Both the position numbers and the translations under genes were made by a program. A stretch of 64,000 nt of DNA from Pseudomonas helvetica (lineage in GTDB: Bacteria; Pseudomonadota; Gammaproteobacteria; Pseudomonadales; Pseudomonadaceae), in assembly GCF_039908645.1 (NCBI RefSeq), contig NZ_CP150917.1, positions 5,591,501-5,655,500 of the forward strand, in the 5' to 3' direction. The notes under the pieces were generated by a model. That model did no database searches. It had not been told where the DNA came from and saw nothing but the letters and a program-made list of their open reading frames with translations. Each line of letters begins with the position of its first letter. Positions within the stretch are counted from its first letter, which is position 1. Shown in pieces: positions 27,771-37,980 of the stretch.

Positions 27771-28573
27771 CTAAACGCCCGAACCAGCGTCAACTCCCCC
27801 ACCGCCCGCATCGGCACGACAAACGTCTGCATCTTCTCGTCAGGCGTTCCCTCTTCTGTAATCACCGTCACCTGCGCTGTCGTCAGCGGCTGAACAGCAT
27901 TCTCCTGCCCCTCTTCGCCACTGCGATAGCCGCCTCCAAAGTAATTCAGATACACCAGGTATTGCCCCTTGATCGGTGCCGGCATGGAAAAAATCTCCGG
28001 CCCGTATCCGGTGGTGACGTCGACATCCAGCGCCGCGCCATTGGGCGCCACACGGTCGCCGTACCAGATGTGTGCGCCATCAGGGGTGATGAGGTGCAAA
28101 TCCAGATCGGTGTTATCGCTGTCCCAGGACAGCAGGACCCGCAGTTTGGCCGGGGTCGCACCGCCGCTGAGGTGGAGGAATTGAGTGCGGTGGCGTTGCT
28201 GACCGTCGGGGCTGCGGACTTCGACGCTATTGCTGCCATTGGGGAATGAAAACGGGCGGTCGAAATGTCCGGCGGGGTCGAGTTTCAGCGGCATGCTGAC
28301 GCCGTTGACGATGAGTTTTCCGGGCTCGTTGCGCTTGGGCGTGGCTTTGATTTGACCGCTAATGCGAGCGGTGTTGGCCTGGCCCACCGGGGTGTTGACC
28401 GAGGAAGCCGGGTAGTTGACGGTCTGACGGAAGTTTTCGCCTTCACCTTCGGCGGCACCGATGCGCCAGCCGCCGACAGGAGTGTCGAGTTTGACGGCAT
28501 CGGCTGCCATCGCCATAGGCAATGCAGTCAAAGCGCAAAGGAACAGGATGACCTGTGGATAACGATGTTTCAT
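27761..28573 (-). CDS. yfaP: YfaP-like DUF2135 periplasmic protein (copy 1, distal)
   Basis: A 270-residue exported protein with signal peptide MKHRYPQVILFLCALTALPMAMA. Its conserved body is the DUF2135 beta-sandwich (about 125-265): LRVLLSWDSDNTDLDLHLITPDGAHIWYG and the GQYLVYLNYFGGG strand. It closes the leftward yfa operon: its ATG is 3 nt after the yfaQ stop. Its C-terminal end overlaps the fic stop region by 10 nt, in convergent orientation. Function is unknown; E. coli YfaP belongs to the same cluster. A related gene opens the operon at 37189. Confidence 0.88.
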   Translation of the reverse strand: MKHRYPQVILFLCALTALPMAMAADAVKLDTPVGGWRIGAAEGEGENFRQTVNYPASSVNTPVGQANTARISGQIKATPKRNEPGKLIVNGVSMPLKLDPAGHFDRPFSFPNGSNSVEVRSPDGQQRHRTQFLHLSGGATPAKLRVLLSWDSDNTDLDLHLITPDGAHIWYGDRVAPNGAALDVDVTTGYGPEIFSMPAPIKGQYLVYLNYFGGGYRSGEEGQENAVQPLTTAQVTVITEEGTPDEKMQTFVVPMRAVGELTLVRAFSYP

Positions 28574-28576
28574 GGC

Positions 28577-30208
28577 CTATTCCAGTAAAAGGTGGCGGGC
28601 AAGCCCTTCGATGTAGGTTTCGTCCTGGCCGTTGGGGTGCGCATCGAAGGCCAGGTGCAAGTATTCGTGAGTCAGGTCCAGGCGATCCTGTAGCGACAGC
28701 ACGCCGCGCACGTAAATGCGCTGACGTTCGCGGTCGACATAAGGGTGACCGAAGGCGAGGCGGCAGACGGCGAAGGTGCTGACTTCGTTGTAGCCGACTT
28801 CGCTTTCAAGGCGTTGGCGCCAGCCGCGGCGCTGCTTCTGCAGCCAGTCTTGTGCGGCGGGCAGGGCCTCGCAGGAGGCGACGGGATTGTCCCAACGGCT
28901 GAGGCTCGCGCGCGGGTAGGCGTGAAGCAGGATCGCGTCGTAGCGCTGGCCGGCACTGGCTTGTTCGACGGCTTGCTGCCAGGAGAGTTTGTCTGTGCCG
29001 GTCTGATCGGAGTGGTAAGTGACGGTGCTGCCGGCAAGAACCAGGTCGCTGGTCCAGGCGGCAATGTTGCGCGAGTCCGCCGCGGCCGGGCGCGGGGCGA
29101 CGCGCTGACGACTGCTGCTGTCGTCGATGCTCAGGCAGTCACCGCTGCGGGTGGCATTTTGCAGCAGGTAGGTGCGGATCGCGACGGCCAGGGCTTTGGC
29201 CGCTTCGGCGGGCTCGGGCCTGGCTTCGCGCTGGAGGACGCGAGCGACGTATTCTTCGCGGTCCAGGCGCGCGACCAGCTTTTGTGAAGGGCCGTCCTTC
29301 AATAGAAACAGCTCGCCATCGCTGTGGATGTCGAGTTGGTTACCGTTGACGAACTCGACGCGGTAGTCGCCCTGCAAGGGGCCGGGGGGCGCCACGCGAT
29401 CACCTGAGAGCACGCGTTGCAGTGGATAGCGGGAGAACAGGCTGACTTCAACGCATCGCCCCGCTTGCGCAGGCCAAGTGGACGGCAACACGCTGGACAG
29501 CGCCTCTGTGTAGTTACGCAAGACCCTCTGGCTGGTGCCCCGCCCGCCGGCCCAGATCGGCGTTCCGTCCGCCAGCCATCCGGCGAACCCGCCCTGACGC
29601 GACGATGGGTCCTGATCCCCCAGCCAACTCCAGGTTTTCACTCGCAGGCGGCCACCGAGTTCACCCACTGCATTGCCATCAGCAGCGTTCAACACCACAT
29701 CCAGCAACACTCGACGGGCCTGATCCTGCGCCGGCATCAGCGCCAGGGCCTTTAACAACTCAGCCACCGAAACCCGGGTTTGCGGCTGCAACGACGGCAA
29801 ATCCAGCAACCACTCCGGCGCCTGACGCGCCTGCCAATATTCCCGCCAACCGGCGTCAGTAATACCCAACCGCTGCGGCTCGAAATACAGCCCGCAGGAT
29901 TTCGCCAACGCCTGATCCCGCCCAATGCTCCCACCAGCGGTGCAGCAATACACTTCTTCTTTCGACTGCCCGCGACACTCATAAACCGGCTCACGAGCGC
30001 CGGTATCGACCAGCCACCCGTAAACGAACAGCTTCCATACACTCCCCAGCGGCGTTTGCAGCGTCTGCGGCAACGGCTCGCGCGCCATCACCTGAGTCCG
30101 GCTCAACTGCAGCAACTCACCCTTCAAAGCCAGGCGCAGCGGCTCGTCCTGCGCCGTGGCCAGCGCAGGGATCAGACACAGCAGCCACCAGACCAGAGGC
30201 CGGATCAT
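28577..30208 (-). CDS. yfaQ: YfaQ-like DUF2300 protein with PBP-like, SpoIID-like and HEXXH motifs
   Basis: A 543-residue exported protein (signal peptide MIRPLVWWLLCLIPALATA). Part 1 (about 50-220) resembles a penicillin-binding transpeptidase: S56-VW-K59, then an ALAKS104-C-G-LYF block placed as the S-x-N motif, then K191-T-W followed by GGFAGWLADGTPIW. Part 2 (about 314-360) resembles SpoIID/LytB: EEYVARVLQREARPEPAEAA, then the AVAIRTY end. Part 3 holds H514-E-Y-L-H518, with a downstream Glu in ETYIEG, a possible zinc site. Known only as DUF2300; the enzyme readings are mine, from motifs. ATG at 30208 is 1 nt after the yfaS stop. Confidence 0.85.
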   Translation of the reverse strand: MIRPLVWWLLCLIPALATAQDEPLRLALKGELLQLSRTQVMAREPLPQTLQTPLGSVWKLFVYGWLVDTGAREPVYECRGQSKEEVYCCTAGGSIGRDQALAKSCGLYFEPQRLGITDAGWREYWQARQAPEWLLDLPSLQPQTRVSVAELLKALALMPAQDQARRVLLDVVLNAADGNAVGELGGRLRVKTWSWLGDQDPSSRQGGFAGWLADGTPIWAGGRGTSQRVLRNYTEALSSVLPSTWPAQAGRCVEVSLFSRYPLQRVLSGDRVAPPGPLQGDYRVEFVNGNQLDIHSDGELFLLKDGPSQKLVARLDREEYVARVLQREARPEPAEAAKALAVAIRTYLLQNATRSGDCLSIDDSSSRQRVAPRPAAADSRNIAAWTSDLVLAGSTVTYHSDQTGTDKLSWQQAVEQASAGQRYDAILLHAYPRASLSRWDNPVASCEALPAAQDWLQKQRRGWRQRLESEVGYNEVSTFAVCRLAFGHPYVDRERQRIYVRGVLSLQDRLDLTHEYLHLAFDAHPNGQDETYIEGLARHLLLE

Positions 30209-30209
30209 G

Positions 30210-33200
30210 TCATTTAACCGTGATCTGGCCGAGGGCCGGCTTCTGTTCCAGGGCCTGGTGCTGTGGCGCATAGACCTGGGTAAAGCGTACCGGCGGCAGG
30301 TTGAACTGGCCTTTTTGCGAGAAGCGCACCAGATGACGCAAGCGCAATTCACCGCTCAGGGCATCGACCGGAATCGCGTAGGCCAATTGTCCCGGTTCGA
30401 AACGGGCCTTTTCCAGCGAGCTCGGCTCGCTGCCGGCCTTGCCCATGAGCTTGATGCCCCAGGTCGTACGCTCTACATCCGCACCGGGTGGCAGCGGCAC
30501 TTCGAGCATGCCGTAGCGCAGTGGCTTCGCGGCGTTGCTGGCGATGATCACTTCGTCCAGGTACAGGCTGTCACTGGACAATGGCTGGGCGCCGACCGCT
30601 TCCAGCTTGAAGTTGAAGGCTTCGTCACCCGGCACCAGCCGCGACAGGCGACGAGTGATGGTAACGGCCATCGGATCGAATGCCGGTTGCTTGCTCTGGA
30701 AGCTCAACGCGGCCCGCAGCGGACGCTCCTGGGCGCCGGTCAGGGACAACACGCCAGGCACTTGCGCACCTTGCCACTGCCAGTAGATTTCGCCGGTAGC
30801 GCCCTGCCCTTGCTTCCAGCCTTCACCCGGTGTCAATGCAACGGCGGGTGAAGCCTGTTCGATGCTGCGTTGCAACCAGGTCAGCGCCAAAGCACGCTCC
30901 AGGGTCGATTGCTGCGGCAACAGACGTTGCAACAACGCTGTCGCGCGTGCCTGATCGAAGGGTTGCAGCGACAGGTTCAAGGCTTCGACAAATGGCTGGG
31001 AGCTGACGGCCAAACGTTGCCGGGCATCCGCCAGTTGCCGATTGAAAGCGTCCGGCAGATTGACCTTCGCCTGTACGGCCATCGATGCGGTCAGCACGCG
31101 AGCACTGGCCAGACCCAGCGCCGAGTCCGGATCGCTCATGACGATGCTGTCTTGCCCCTCGTCCATCAGGTTTGCAGCATTGCCCTCGCCCGCTTTCGCC
31201 AGATCGTCCATCAAACCGCTGAGCAACGTGTTCACCGGCAATTGCATCTGCCTGGCGAACGACACAATCAGCGCTCGCTGCAACAGCGGCGTGTCCTTCG
31301 CCTGTTTTGCGTAGATCTCCAGCACCTGCTGCCAGTGCTCCGGCGGCAGACTCAGATCCAGCGCCTTGCTGGCGTACCAGTCGGCGTAATAGGCGTAAGC
31401 GGTGAGGAACGCATCCGGCTCGCCATCCTGGCCCCACCAGGTGAAGCACGCCGAAGGCCCGGCCATTTGCACCAGCCGCAGACGGCTGTTCTGCATGATC
31501 AGCCGCAAGCGGTCGCGAATCCGCGGGTTCGATGACAAGGTCGGGTAAGCGATGCTCAGCGGCAGCAAACGACTGGCGGTCTGCTCGACGCCACCGTACG
31601 GGTAGCTCAACAGGTCGCCTGCGGCCGAACGGAACAGTGCTTGCGGGCTGTCATCCAGCCGCAGGCGGATATCGCTGGCATCCGCCGGCAGGGTCAGCGG
31701 TGTATCGCCGCCGAGCACATCCAGACTTTGGCTTTGAGTCACTTGCCAACCTTCACCGGTCGCGGTCAAGCGCACGGCCAGGGCGTCTGCAGTTTTGCCA
31801 TTCTGCACCAGCTCGGCGGTCCACTCGCCACTGGCCAATGCAAAGGCGGGTAGCGCGATGTAGTTGATGCCGTTGTTCAGGGTCACCGGCACACGCTGAT
31901 CGATGCCGCCGTAATGGCTCACCAGCTCGGCCTTGACCGGTTTCTCGGACTGGCTGAAAGCGAACACCCCGAGATCCGGTTTGTCGCCGCTGCGGAATTT
32001 GCTGGGCCCGCTCCACTTCAGGTACAGCGGTTTGTCCGAGCGCACGAATTGCTTCTTCTGACCGACCTGACCGTCATCGGCAATGGCCCGGGCGGTGATG
32101 CGCCAGCGAGTCAGGGAGTCGGGCATCTTGAAGGTGAAACGGGTCTTGCCGTTGGCGTCGGTCATCAACTCCGGCTGCCACGCCGCCGTGTCGACGTCTT
32201 CGCGGCGTGGTCGCTCCAGCACTTTCACTCCGCGCTCGCTACGGTTGGCCTTGCCTGGCGCGCCAGGGCTGCCCGGCAAGGCCACGTCGTAGCTGATGAA
32301 CGACAGGCTGGCGCTGGTGCGCACGTTGTTGCGCCGTGGGTGGTAGAAGAACTGGTCGATGGTCGGCGCGACTTCCGGTTGCAACGCGTAAATCATTTCA
32401 TCCACCACGCTGACCGTCAGGTGCGCCGGAACCGGCTTGCCGGCGAACCGGGTGGTCAGGTCCACCGACACGGTGTCGCCCGGCTGGTAGCTGTCCTTGT
32501 CGGTGGCAATGGTCACGTCGATCTGCGGCGCGACGACTTTGATGCCGATGTTCTGGAAGCTGTACTGGCCGCCCTTGGTGTAGAGCACGGAGAAGGTCAG
32601 GTTCGGGGCGAACGTGTCCTTCACCGCAATCCGCGCGCGGTACTGCGTGGGGCTGAGTTTTTCCATTTTCAGCCAGTCGCCGCCCTTGGACAGCAATGCC
32701 GTGGCCTCGACTTTGTCGCGCTCCAGAGACAACAGGGCATCACTGACCGGCTCGGGGAAAGTGATCAGTGCCAGCGCTTCATCGCCCGCCTTGTACTCGG
32801 GTTTGTCGAGAACGATTTCCACAGTGCCTGGTACGGCTTTGACCCCGTCACCGGTGACCGAATGGCCGGTACCACCCAGCGCACGACCGTGGTCATCCTT
32901 CAACGTCAGGTTGTAGGTACCAGGGCGATCGAACGTCAGTGCAAAACCTTTATCCGCGGCCGCGAGCTTGCCCTCGCCCTGGGTCTGGTCTTCCAGGCGC
33001 ACCCAACTGTAGGTGCTAGGGCTCAGCGCTTTGCCCTGCTCGCTGCCACCCTCGTTGGCGTAGCTGAATGCAACCTTGTCGCCTACCGCACTGAAGCGCT
33101 GCGGCGCGCTCAAGCGGAAACTTGCGGCGCCGCGGTCGATGAGGATTTCCTTGGTGGTCTTGACCCGATACGCCGCGCCGTCGCTGGCGAACACCGTGAG

Positions 33201-34781
33201 CATGTAGCGACTCGGTTTCTCGGCGGCCGGCAGGTCGAGTGTGGCGTTGCCCTTGGCATCGGTGGTCAGTTCGGTGCTGGTCAGCTCCACCGGGAATTGC
33301 CCGAGGTATTGCAGCTCGTTATCGACCATCGACAGTTGCTGGGCGCGCAGGCTCAGGCTCAACTTGGCGTTGGCCACGGGCTTGCCGTCCGGGTACAGCA
33401 GCACGAGGCTACCCTTGACCGGTTCGCCGGTGCGGTAATCCTGTTTGGCCAGACTCAGGGAAATCTCGAAGTGCGGCTTGATGTATTCAGCAACGCGAAA
33501 GGCACTGCTGTAGGCCTGATCCTTGTAGCTGAAGCGCAGCTCATAACCACCGGCCACAGCGTTTTCCGGCAACTGGAAGCGGCCCTGGGTACCGGCCTTG
33601 GAATCCAGCTTCAACGCCAACGATTGCAGCACGGTGCCGGTGGCATCCAGCACGCTGACGTTGACGTCGGCAGCCGCTGGCAGCACCGAATCCCGGGCGT
33701 TCTTGAACTCGCGACCCACGATTTTCAGCGACACCCAATCCCCCGGCCGATAGAGCGGACGGTCGGTGAATGCATAGAGTTTGGTGTCGTAGATTTCACT
33801 GTCGTAATAGAAGTTCTCGGAGACAAACACCCCGCCCTCTTCGTCTTCGCCGATCACGAAGGAACGCTCCGGGCTGACGTGTTTCAGACGCAGCAAACCA
33901 TCGGCATCCGTGGCGCCACTGCTCATGACACCCAGGCCATCGGTCCACAACACATTGACCTTGGGCACCGAACTGCCTTCATGTTTGCGTGCAGCCCAGA
34001 CCAGTAGTTCATCGCCAGCAATCTTGCTCACGGCCACGGTGTTGGAGACGAACACCATAGTGGTCGCACGGTACTTGCCGATCAGCGCCTCCACCAGATA
34101 CAGCCCCGGCTTCAGGTTACCCAGCGGGATGTAGACATTACCCGGCGCGACACTGATGAACTCGCTGGAAGAACCCGCCAGGTTCACACCCGCAGGCGGC
34201 TGGATCGGCTTGGCCTCCCACAGCGGATAACGAAATTGGCTGACCACCGGCAAACCCGGAATCAAGGCAAATTGCGGCTGCGCGTCGTAAGGCGTGCGCG
34301 CGACGATGGCGGTGCCCATCTTCAGTTCCGGCACTTGCTCGGTGACCTGTTTGCGAGACTCGTAAGAAAACGCTCGCTGCATCACCCGACGGGATTTGCG
34401 GTACCAGCTGTCCCACAGGTAGGCGAGGGTGTTCGACAGGCCTTCGCCCTTGAACTGGCCGTCGCTGACCACGCGGTGCAGGTTTTTCTGACGCTTGAGG
34501 AAATCCAGCGGCTTGTCGATCCGATAGACCCGAATGTCCGCGCCGCCGTAGGGCTCCATGCGATACCGACGATAGTCGCGGCCCGGCGCTTCGAGGCGAA
34601 CCATCGCCTGCTCGTCACTGGCAAAACTGCTGTCGGCCAACAGAAAAAAACTTTCACCGGCCACCGCCGTGTAGCCGCTGGGCTCGACGGAATCATCGGC
34701 ATTGACCGTGGCCAAGGGGGCCAGCAAGGCCAACAACAGGGGCAGTCTTGAACAAATGCGCAACATGCGGGCACCGATCAT
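30210..34781 (-). CDS. yfaS: YfaS-like alpha-2-macroglobulin without thioester
   Basis: A bacterial alpha-2-macroglobulin-like protein of about 1,523 residues. A type I signal peptide ([23 protein letters not shown]) and no lipobox suggest a soluble periplasmic form. MG-type beta domains occupy the first 900 residues (for instance [17 protein letters not shown] and [20 protein letters not shown]), then [18 protein letters not shown] core sequence and a helical domain. The usual thioester segment YPYGCxEQ reads YPYGGVEQ near residue 1062, so the reactive cysteine is absent. This class cannot cross-link proteases. The start at 34781 overlaps the yfaT stop (ATGA); ATG at 34766 is the alternative. 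Protease trapping by conformational change or an envelope role is inference. Confidence 0.92.
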   Translation of the reverse strand: MIGARMLRICSRLPLLLALLAPLATVNADDSVEPSGYTAVAGESFFLLADSSFASDEQAMVRLEAPGRDYRRYRMEPYGGADIRVYRIDKPLDFLKRQKNLHRVVSDGQFKGEGLSNTLAYLWDSWYRKSRRVMQRAFSYESRKQVTEQVPELKMGTAIVARTPYDAQPQFALIPGLPVVSQFRYPLWEAKPIQPPAGVNLAGSSSEFISVAPGNVYIPLGNLKPGLYLVEALIGKYRATTMVFVSNTVAVSKIAGDELLVWAARKHEGSSVPKVNVLWTDGLGVMSSGATDADGLLRLKHVSPERSFVIGEDEEGGVFVSENFYYDSEIYDTKLYAFTDRPLYRPGDWVSLKIVGREFKNARDSVLPAAADVNVSVLDATGTVLQSLALKLDSKAGTQGRFQLPENAVAGGYELRFSYKDQAYSSAFRVAEYIKPHFEISLSLAKQDYRTGEPVKGSLVLLYPDGKPVANAKLSLSLRAQQLSMVDNELQYLGQFPVELTSTELTTDAKGNATLDLPAAEKPSRYMLTVFASDGAAYRVKTTKEILIDRGAASFRLSAPQRFSAVGDKVAFSYANEGGSEQGKALSPSTYSWVRLEDQTQGEGKLAAADKGFALTFDRPGTYNLTLKDDHGRALGGTGHSVTGDGVKAVPGTVEIVLDKPEYKAGDEALALITFPEPVSDALLSLERDKVEATALLSKGGDWLKMEKLSPTQYRARIAVKDTFAPNLTFSVLYTKGGQYSFQNIGIKVVAPQIDVTIATDKDSYQPGDTVSVDLTTRFAGKPVPAHLTVSVVDEMIYALQPEVAPTIDQFFYHPRRNNVRTSASLSFISYDVALPGSPGAPGKANRSERGVKVLERPRREDVDTAAWQPELMTDANGKTRFTFKMPDSLTRWRITARAIADDGQVGQKKQFVRSDKPLYLKWSGPSKFRSGDKPDLGVFAFSQSEKPVKAELVSHYGGIDQRVPVTLNNGINYIALPAFALASGEWTAELVQNGKTADALAVRLTATGEGWQVTQSQSLDVLGGDTPLTLPADASDIRLRLDDSPQALFRSAAGDLLSYPYGGVEQTASRLLPLSIAYPTLSSNPRIRDRLRLIMQNSRLRLVQMAGPSACFTWWGQDGEPDAFLTAYAYYADWYASKALDLSLPPEHWQQVLEIYAKQAKDTPLLQRALIVSFARQMQLPVNTLLSGLMDDLAKAGEGNAANLMDEGQDSIVMSDPDSALGLASARVLTASMAVQAKVNLPDAFNRQLADARQRLAVSSQPFVEALNLSLQPFDQARATALLQRLLPQQSTLERALALTWLQRSIEQASPAVALTPGEGWKQGQGATGEIYWQWQGAQVPGVLSLTGAQERPLRAALSFQSKQPAFDPMAVTITRRLSRLVPGDEAFNFKLEAVGAQPLSSDSLYLDEVIIASNAAKPLRYGMLEVPLPPGADVERTTWGIKLMGKAGSEPSSLEKARFEPGQLAYAIPVDALSGELRLRHLVRFSQKGQFNLPPVRFTQVYAPQHQALEQKPALGQITVK

Positions 34782-35428
34782 TGGGAGAGAAAGTTCAGTC
34801 GATAGACGCCGATGAAGTTGGGGTTGGCTGCGTCGGGAATCCATCGGGTGTCCTTCCATGTCATGAGTTGCTGCAGGCTTGCGGAGCGCATGCCGTTGTC
34901 GGTTGGGGTGGTGGTGCCGGTGTGATAGGCGATGTAGCGGCCCATCCAGATCATCAGGTGCTGGTCGTCGCCCTGATCGAAAAACATCAGATCGCCAGGC
35001 CGGGCCTGGGCCAGGTCGCGGCCCACCAGACGGCTGTTGAACTGAATCAGCTTGATCGCATTGACGTAAGGTCCGACCTTGCCACCGCCCTGCTGCCATT
35101 GCTGCGCGAGGCCGCGCTGGGCGTCGCTCAATTGCAGTTCCGGCGGCAGGTAGCGGTTGGACAGGCCATTGCTACGTAGCCATTTGTCATCGTGGACTTT
35201 CAGCGCTTCGTTGGCGGCGAAACGTACCAGCCCGGCGCAGTCCTGCTGAAACCAGCGCGGGCTCGGGCCCTGGGTCAATTGTTCCTGGGCGATGCGCACG
35301 AACCAGGCGCGAAAGACCTGGGATTGCTGCGGGTCAAGCGGCGCGGCTTCGCTGGCAAATGCCCGCGTGCCGAGCAGCAGCGCCAGCAGGCCAAGGCCTC
35401 GGATGAGTGCCGTCACAGGGCTTTCCAT
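34778..35428 (-). CDS. yfaT: YfaT-like DUF1175 protein, NlpC/P60-like
   Basis: A 216-residue exported protein (signal segment [19 protein letters not shown]). Its body reads like an NlpC/P60 cysteine peptidase: QQDC64[12 protein letters not shown] for the nucleophile block, [16 protein letters not shown]157LMIWMGR for the His block and AYH169TG as third residue. NlpC/P60 enzymes cut peptidoglycan stem peptides; DUF1175 itself has no established activity, so this is a motif-based inference. Three starts are possible (35443, 35428 and a GTG at 35416 that overlaps the yfaA stop as GTGA); I give the ATG at 35428. Stop overlaps the yfaS start. Confidence 0.86.
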   Translation of the reverse strand: MESPVTALIRGLGLLALLLGTRAFASEAAPLDPQQSQVFRAWFVRIAQEQLTQGPSPRWFQQDCAGLVRFAANEALKVHDDKWLRSNGLSNRYLPPELQLSDAQRGLAQQWQQGGGKVGPYVNAIKLIQFNSRLVGRDLAQARPGDLMFFDQGDDQHLMIWMGRYIAYHTGTTTPTDNGMRSASLQQLMTWKDTRWIPDAANPNFIGVYRLNFLSQ

Positions 35429-37149
35429 TCCAGCGGCAGCCATTGCCAGTGGCCATCGGGCTCGCTGCCTTTGGGCAATGTCAGGGCGTATTTGCCGTAG
35501 CCGCCGAGCGTGCGCAGTTTCGGAATCAGGTAGGTTTGCGCGGCGTTGTAGAAAACCGGCTCCATGTCTTGCGGCAGGCTATCCAGGGTTTCCCGCTGCA
35601 TCAGCTGTGCCATGGAATCCGGGCCAAAGTAGAGCGGCGTCAGCTGATCTTTCGGCAACACGTCGGCCAGTGGCGGGAAACGTTTGTCGAGGGTGCCGAG
35701 GGCCTTGTCCACCAGTGTGTCGTCGAGGGAGAACAGCAGCGTCGAGCCGTGGCGCGCCAGGCTCACCCGCAGGAATGCCTTGGCGGCGATTGCGGCAGGC
35801 TGCTCGGCTGCCTTGGCCGGGTATTGGCCAAAGTTGGAGCTGACCTGGCGCTGCCACCGATGGGTTTCGCCTTGCTGTTTCTCGACCACCGCAAAGGCGC
35901 GTTCGGCGACGTTGCGTTCATAAGCGCCCACCATCGAGCCAAACAGCTTGCCCAGATCGCCGTCGAGCTTGGCACTGTCCTTGTCATTCAGGCTGGCGAC
36001 CAGCAACGGCGTGTACAACCGTGAGTCGGCATACCAGCAGAGGCCAGCGGCACCGGCCACATGGTCGGTCAGGGCCTGGGCTACCGCTTCGTCGGCGCCG
36101 AGTTTCACCAGCAGCGGTTTTTGTTGTTCGGCGGCCAGCGGCAGGGCCACGCAGGCGCTGGCGCCTATCGGCATGGCTTGCCAGATCGGTTTGAAATCGA
36201 AGTCCGGCTGGTTTTCCAGCTCATCCATGGCCAGGAAACTGTGCCAGCCCTTGTCGTCCATGTCGAAACGCAGCCCGGCGAAGTTCGGGATGAAGCGCTG
36301 GTACCCCATGGCTAATACGCTGGAGTTGACCGAGAGGCGTTGTTTGACCTCCGGGGCTTTAGGTTGCAGCCCAAAGGCTTCGGGGAAGAGTTTTTCACCA
36401 CCCAGCAGTGCTTCCAGCGCCTGGGTCGAGACCATGCCGTGCTCGTCGGTCGGACCATGGCCCATGTCATACAGCTTGCGCGGGTTGGACAGCACCACCA
36501 GTTTGTCGCCGTGAGAAGCAAACACCAGGGCTTTGCCGGCGTTGTAGGTGAGTTGATAAACCGGCACCACATCGCCGGCGACTTTCATCTCGCCGAGCTG
36601 GCTCAACTGCGAATCATCCAGCGCCACTTTAGCCAGCGGCTCCAGCACCTTGGCCAGGCCACCGCGATCCATCACCAACAGGAAGTCCTTCAGGCGACCA
36701 TCCGCCCCACGCCACAGCGCCACGTCTGCTGGCTGATCGAATAGCTGTTCGATCAGGCTGTCCTGCAACTTGAGGTCATGCTCGTAAATGATCCGGCGCA
36801 GACTGCCGATCAACCCGAGGCGATCGGCATGGGCTTCGTAATAGAAGACGAAATCTTCGGTCAGGGTTTCCTTGAGAAATGGCACTGTCAGCAAGTCCTT
36901 GGGCAACTGGCTCAAGGAACGGGTTTCCAGCAGACCGTCCGGCCGGCTCATGCCCAGTTTGTCACTGGCCAACTGCGCAGGCGGCGCCTTGGGTTTGTGC
37001 ATGAACCATCCCAACCCGCCCGCCACGCCGGCCACCAGGCACAGCCCGATCAGCAGCGCCGGCCAACGACGAGAGGTGTTGGCCGCAGGTGCGCCGGCGG
37101 CCGGGGAATCGGCCGGTGAAATCGTCTTATCGCTCATGTTCACGCTCAT
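35413..37149 (-). CDS. yfaA: YfaA-like DUF2138 membrane-anchored protein
   Basis: A protein of about 578 residues with one N-terminal transmembrane helix ([21 protein letters not shown], about 30-50) and a large periplasmic part. It matches the DUF2138 pattern ([50 protein letters not shown]-type [22 protein letters not shown]). No enzyme motif is evident. It stands between a YfaP copy and yfaT, as in the enterobacterial yfa cluster. ATG at 37149 is preceded by GGGAAC; the ATG at 37137 (MSDKTISP) is an equal candidate. Its membrane anchor would tether the otherwise soluble YfaS-YfaT-YfaQ set to the inner membrane; inference. Confidence 0.86.
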   Translation of the reverse strand: MSVNMSDKTISPADSPAAGAPAANTSRRWPALLIGLCLVAGVAGGLGWFMHKPKAPPAQLASDKLGMSRPDGLLETRSLSQLPKDLLTVPFLKETLTEDFVFYYEAHADRLGLIGSLRRIIYEHDLKLQDSLIEQLFDQPADVALWRGADGRLKDFLLVMDRGGLAKVLEPLAKVALDDSQLSQLGEMKVAGDVVPVYQLTYNAGKALVFASHGDKLVVLSNPRKLYDMGHGPTDEHGMVSTQALEALLGGEKLFPEAFGLQPKAPEVKQRLSVNSSVLAMGYQRFIPNFAGLRFDMDDKGWHSFLAMDELENQPDFDFKPIWQAMPIGASACVALPLAAEQQKPLLVKLGADEAVAQALTDHVAGAAGLCWYADSRLYTPLLVASLNDKDSAKLDGDLGKLFGSMVGAYERNVAERAFAVVEKQQGETHRWQRQVSSNFGQYPAKAAEQPAAIAAKAFLRVSLARHGSTLLFSLDDTLVDKALGTLDKRFPPLADVLPKDQLTPLYFGPDSMAQLMQRETLDSLPQDMEPVFYNAAQTYLIPKLRTLGGYGKYALTLPKGSEPDGHWQWLPLEWKAL

Positions 37150-37188
37150 GTTCCCAAAGCTCGGCAATTCATCCGTGGTGCGGGATGT

Positions 37189-37980
37189 TCAATAGTTGAA
37201 AGTCTTGACCAGCAACAGATCACCGATAGCCCGCAAGGGCACGATGAACGTCTCGCGTTTTTCGTCGACGGTGTTTTCGTTGAGCACCAAATTGATCTGC
37301 GAGGTGATCACCTCGTTCTGGTTGCTGGACTCATCGAAGTTATAGCCGCCGCTGCCGAAGTTGCCCCAATAGTTCACGTAAACCAGATAGGTGCCATGCA
37401 TCGGTGCAGTCATGGTGAACATTTCCGGGCCAGGGCCATCGACACCATCCGGGTCGAGGCCACCGCCATTGGTCAACGTCGTATGGGCGAAGAACGCATG
37501 CTGGCCATCGGGAGTAATGATGTGCAGATCGAGTTCGGCCTTCGGATCGTCCCAACCCAGCACCACGCGAATCCGCGCCGGGGTGCGCAGGTTATTCGCT
37601 TCATAGAACTGCACGCGCTTGAGCGACTTGCCTTCGGAACTACGAACTTCAACGCTGTTGGAACCGGCACCGAACGCATACGGTCGGGTGAAACGCCCGT
37701 TGTCATCGGTGTACAGATTCAGGGGATTGCCGTTGACCGCGAGGGTGTGAGGCCCGCGTAGTGTGCCAATGGCCTTGAGCTGCCCCTCGATCATCGTGCG
37801 ATTGCGCTGCACGCCCCGATCGATGGGCGGTGTGGGATAGGCGACTTGAGGGTTTTCACTGCGGTCCAGCAGGCCGTTATAGCGCCAGCCACCCACCGGT
37901 TCCGAGACTTCGGCCGTGGGCCCTGCCCAGGCAGCCGAGGCGCAGACCAGTGTGATCAGCAGTGAAAGAAAACAACGCAT
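37189..37980 (-). CDS. YfaP-like DUF2135 periplasmic protein (copy 2, operon-leading)
   Basis: A 263-residue exported protein (signal peptide MRCFLSLLITLVCASAAWA). DUF2135 domain: IRVVLGWDDPKAELDLHIITPDGQHAFF, GPEMFTMTAPMHGTYLVYVNYWGN. It is clearly related to the copy at 27761 (shared VNGxPLxL, SNSVEVRS and WD...LDLHxITPDG blocks) but diverged, so not a recent duplication. The ATG at 37980 is fixed by AGGAGG 8 nt before it; the upstream in-frame ATG at 38001 has no such site. It is the first gene of the leftward operon, 39 nt before yfaA. Confidence 0.88.
   Translation of the reverse strand: MRCFLSLLITLVCASAAWAGPTAEVSEPVGGWRYNGLLDRSENPQVAYPTPPIDRGVQRNRTMIEGQLKAIGTLRGPHTLAVNGNPLNLYTDDNGRFTRPYAFGAGSNSVEVRSSEGKSLKRVQFYEANNLRTPARIRVVLGWDDPKAELDLHIITPDGQHAFFAHTTLTNGGGLDPDGVDGPGPEMFTMTAPMHGTYLVYVNYWGNFGSGGYNFDESSNQNEVITSQINLVLNENTVDEKRETFIVPLRAIGDLLLVKTFNY

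Noticed and set aside
28285..28588. Overlapping frames opposite the yfa genes
   Set aside because: Typical long shadow frames of high-GC genes, with no signals of their own.
34782..35099. Extra 106 N-terminal residues in the yfaS frame
   Set aside because: They are the yfaT gene in another frame (arginine- and histidine-rich shadow); the signal peptide begins at 34766-34781.
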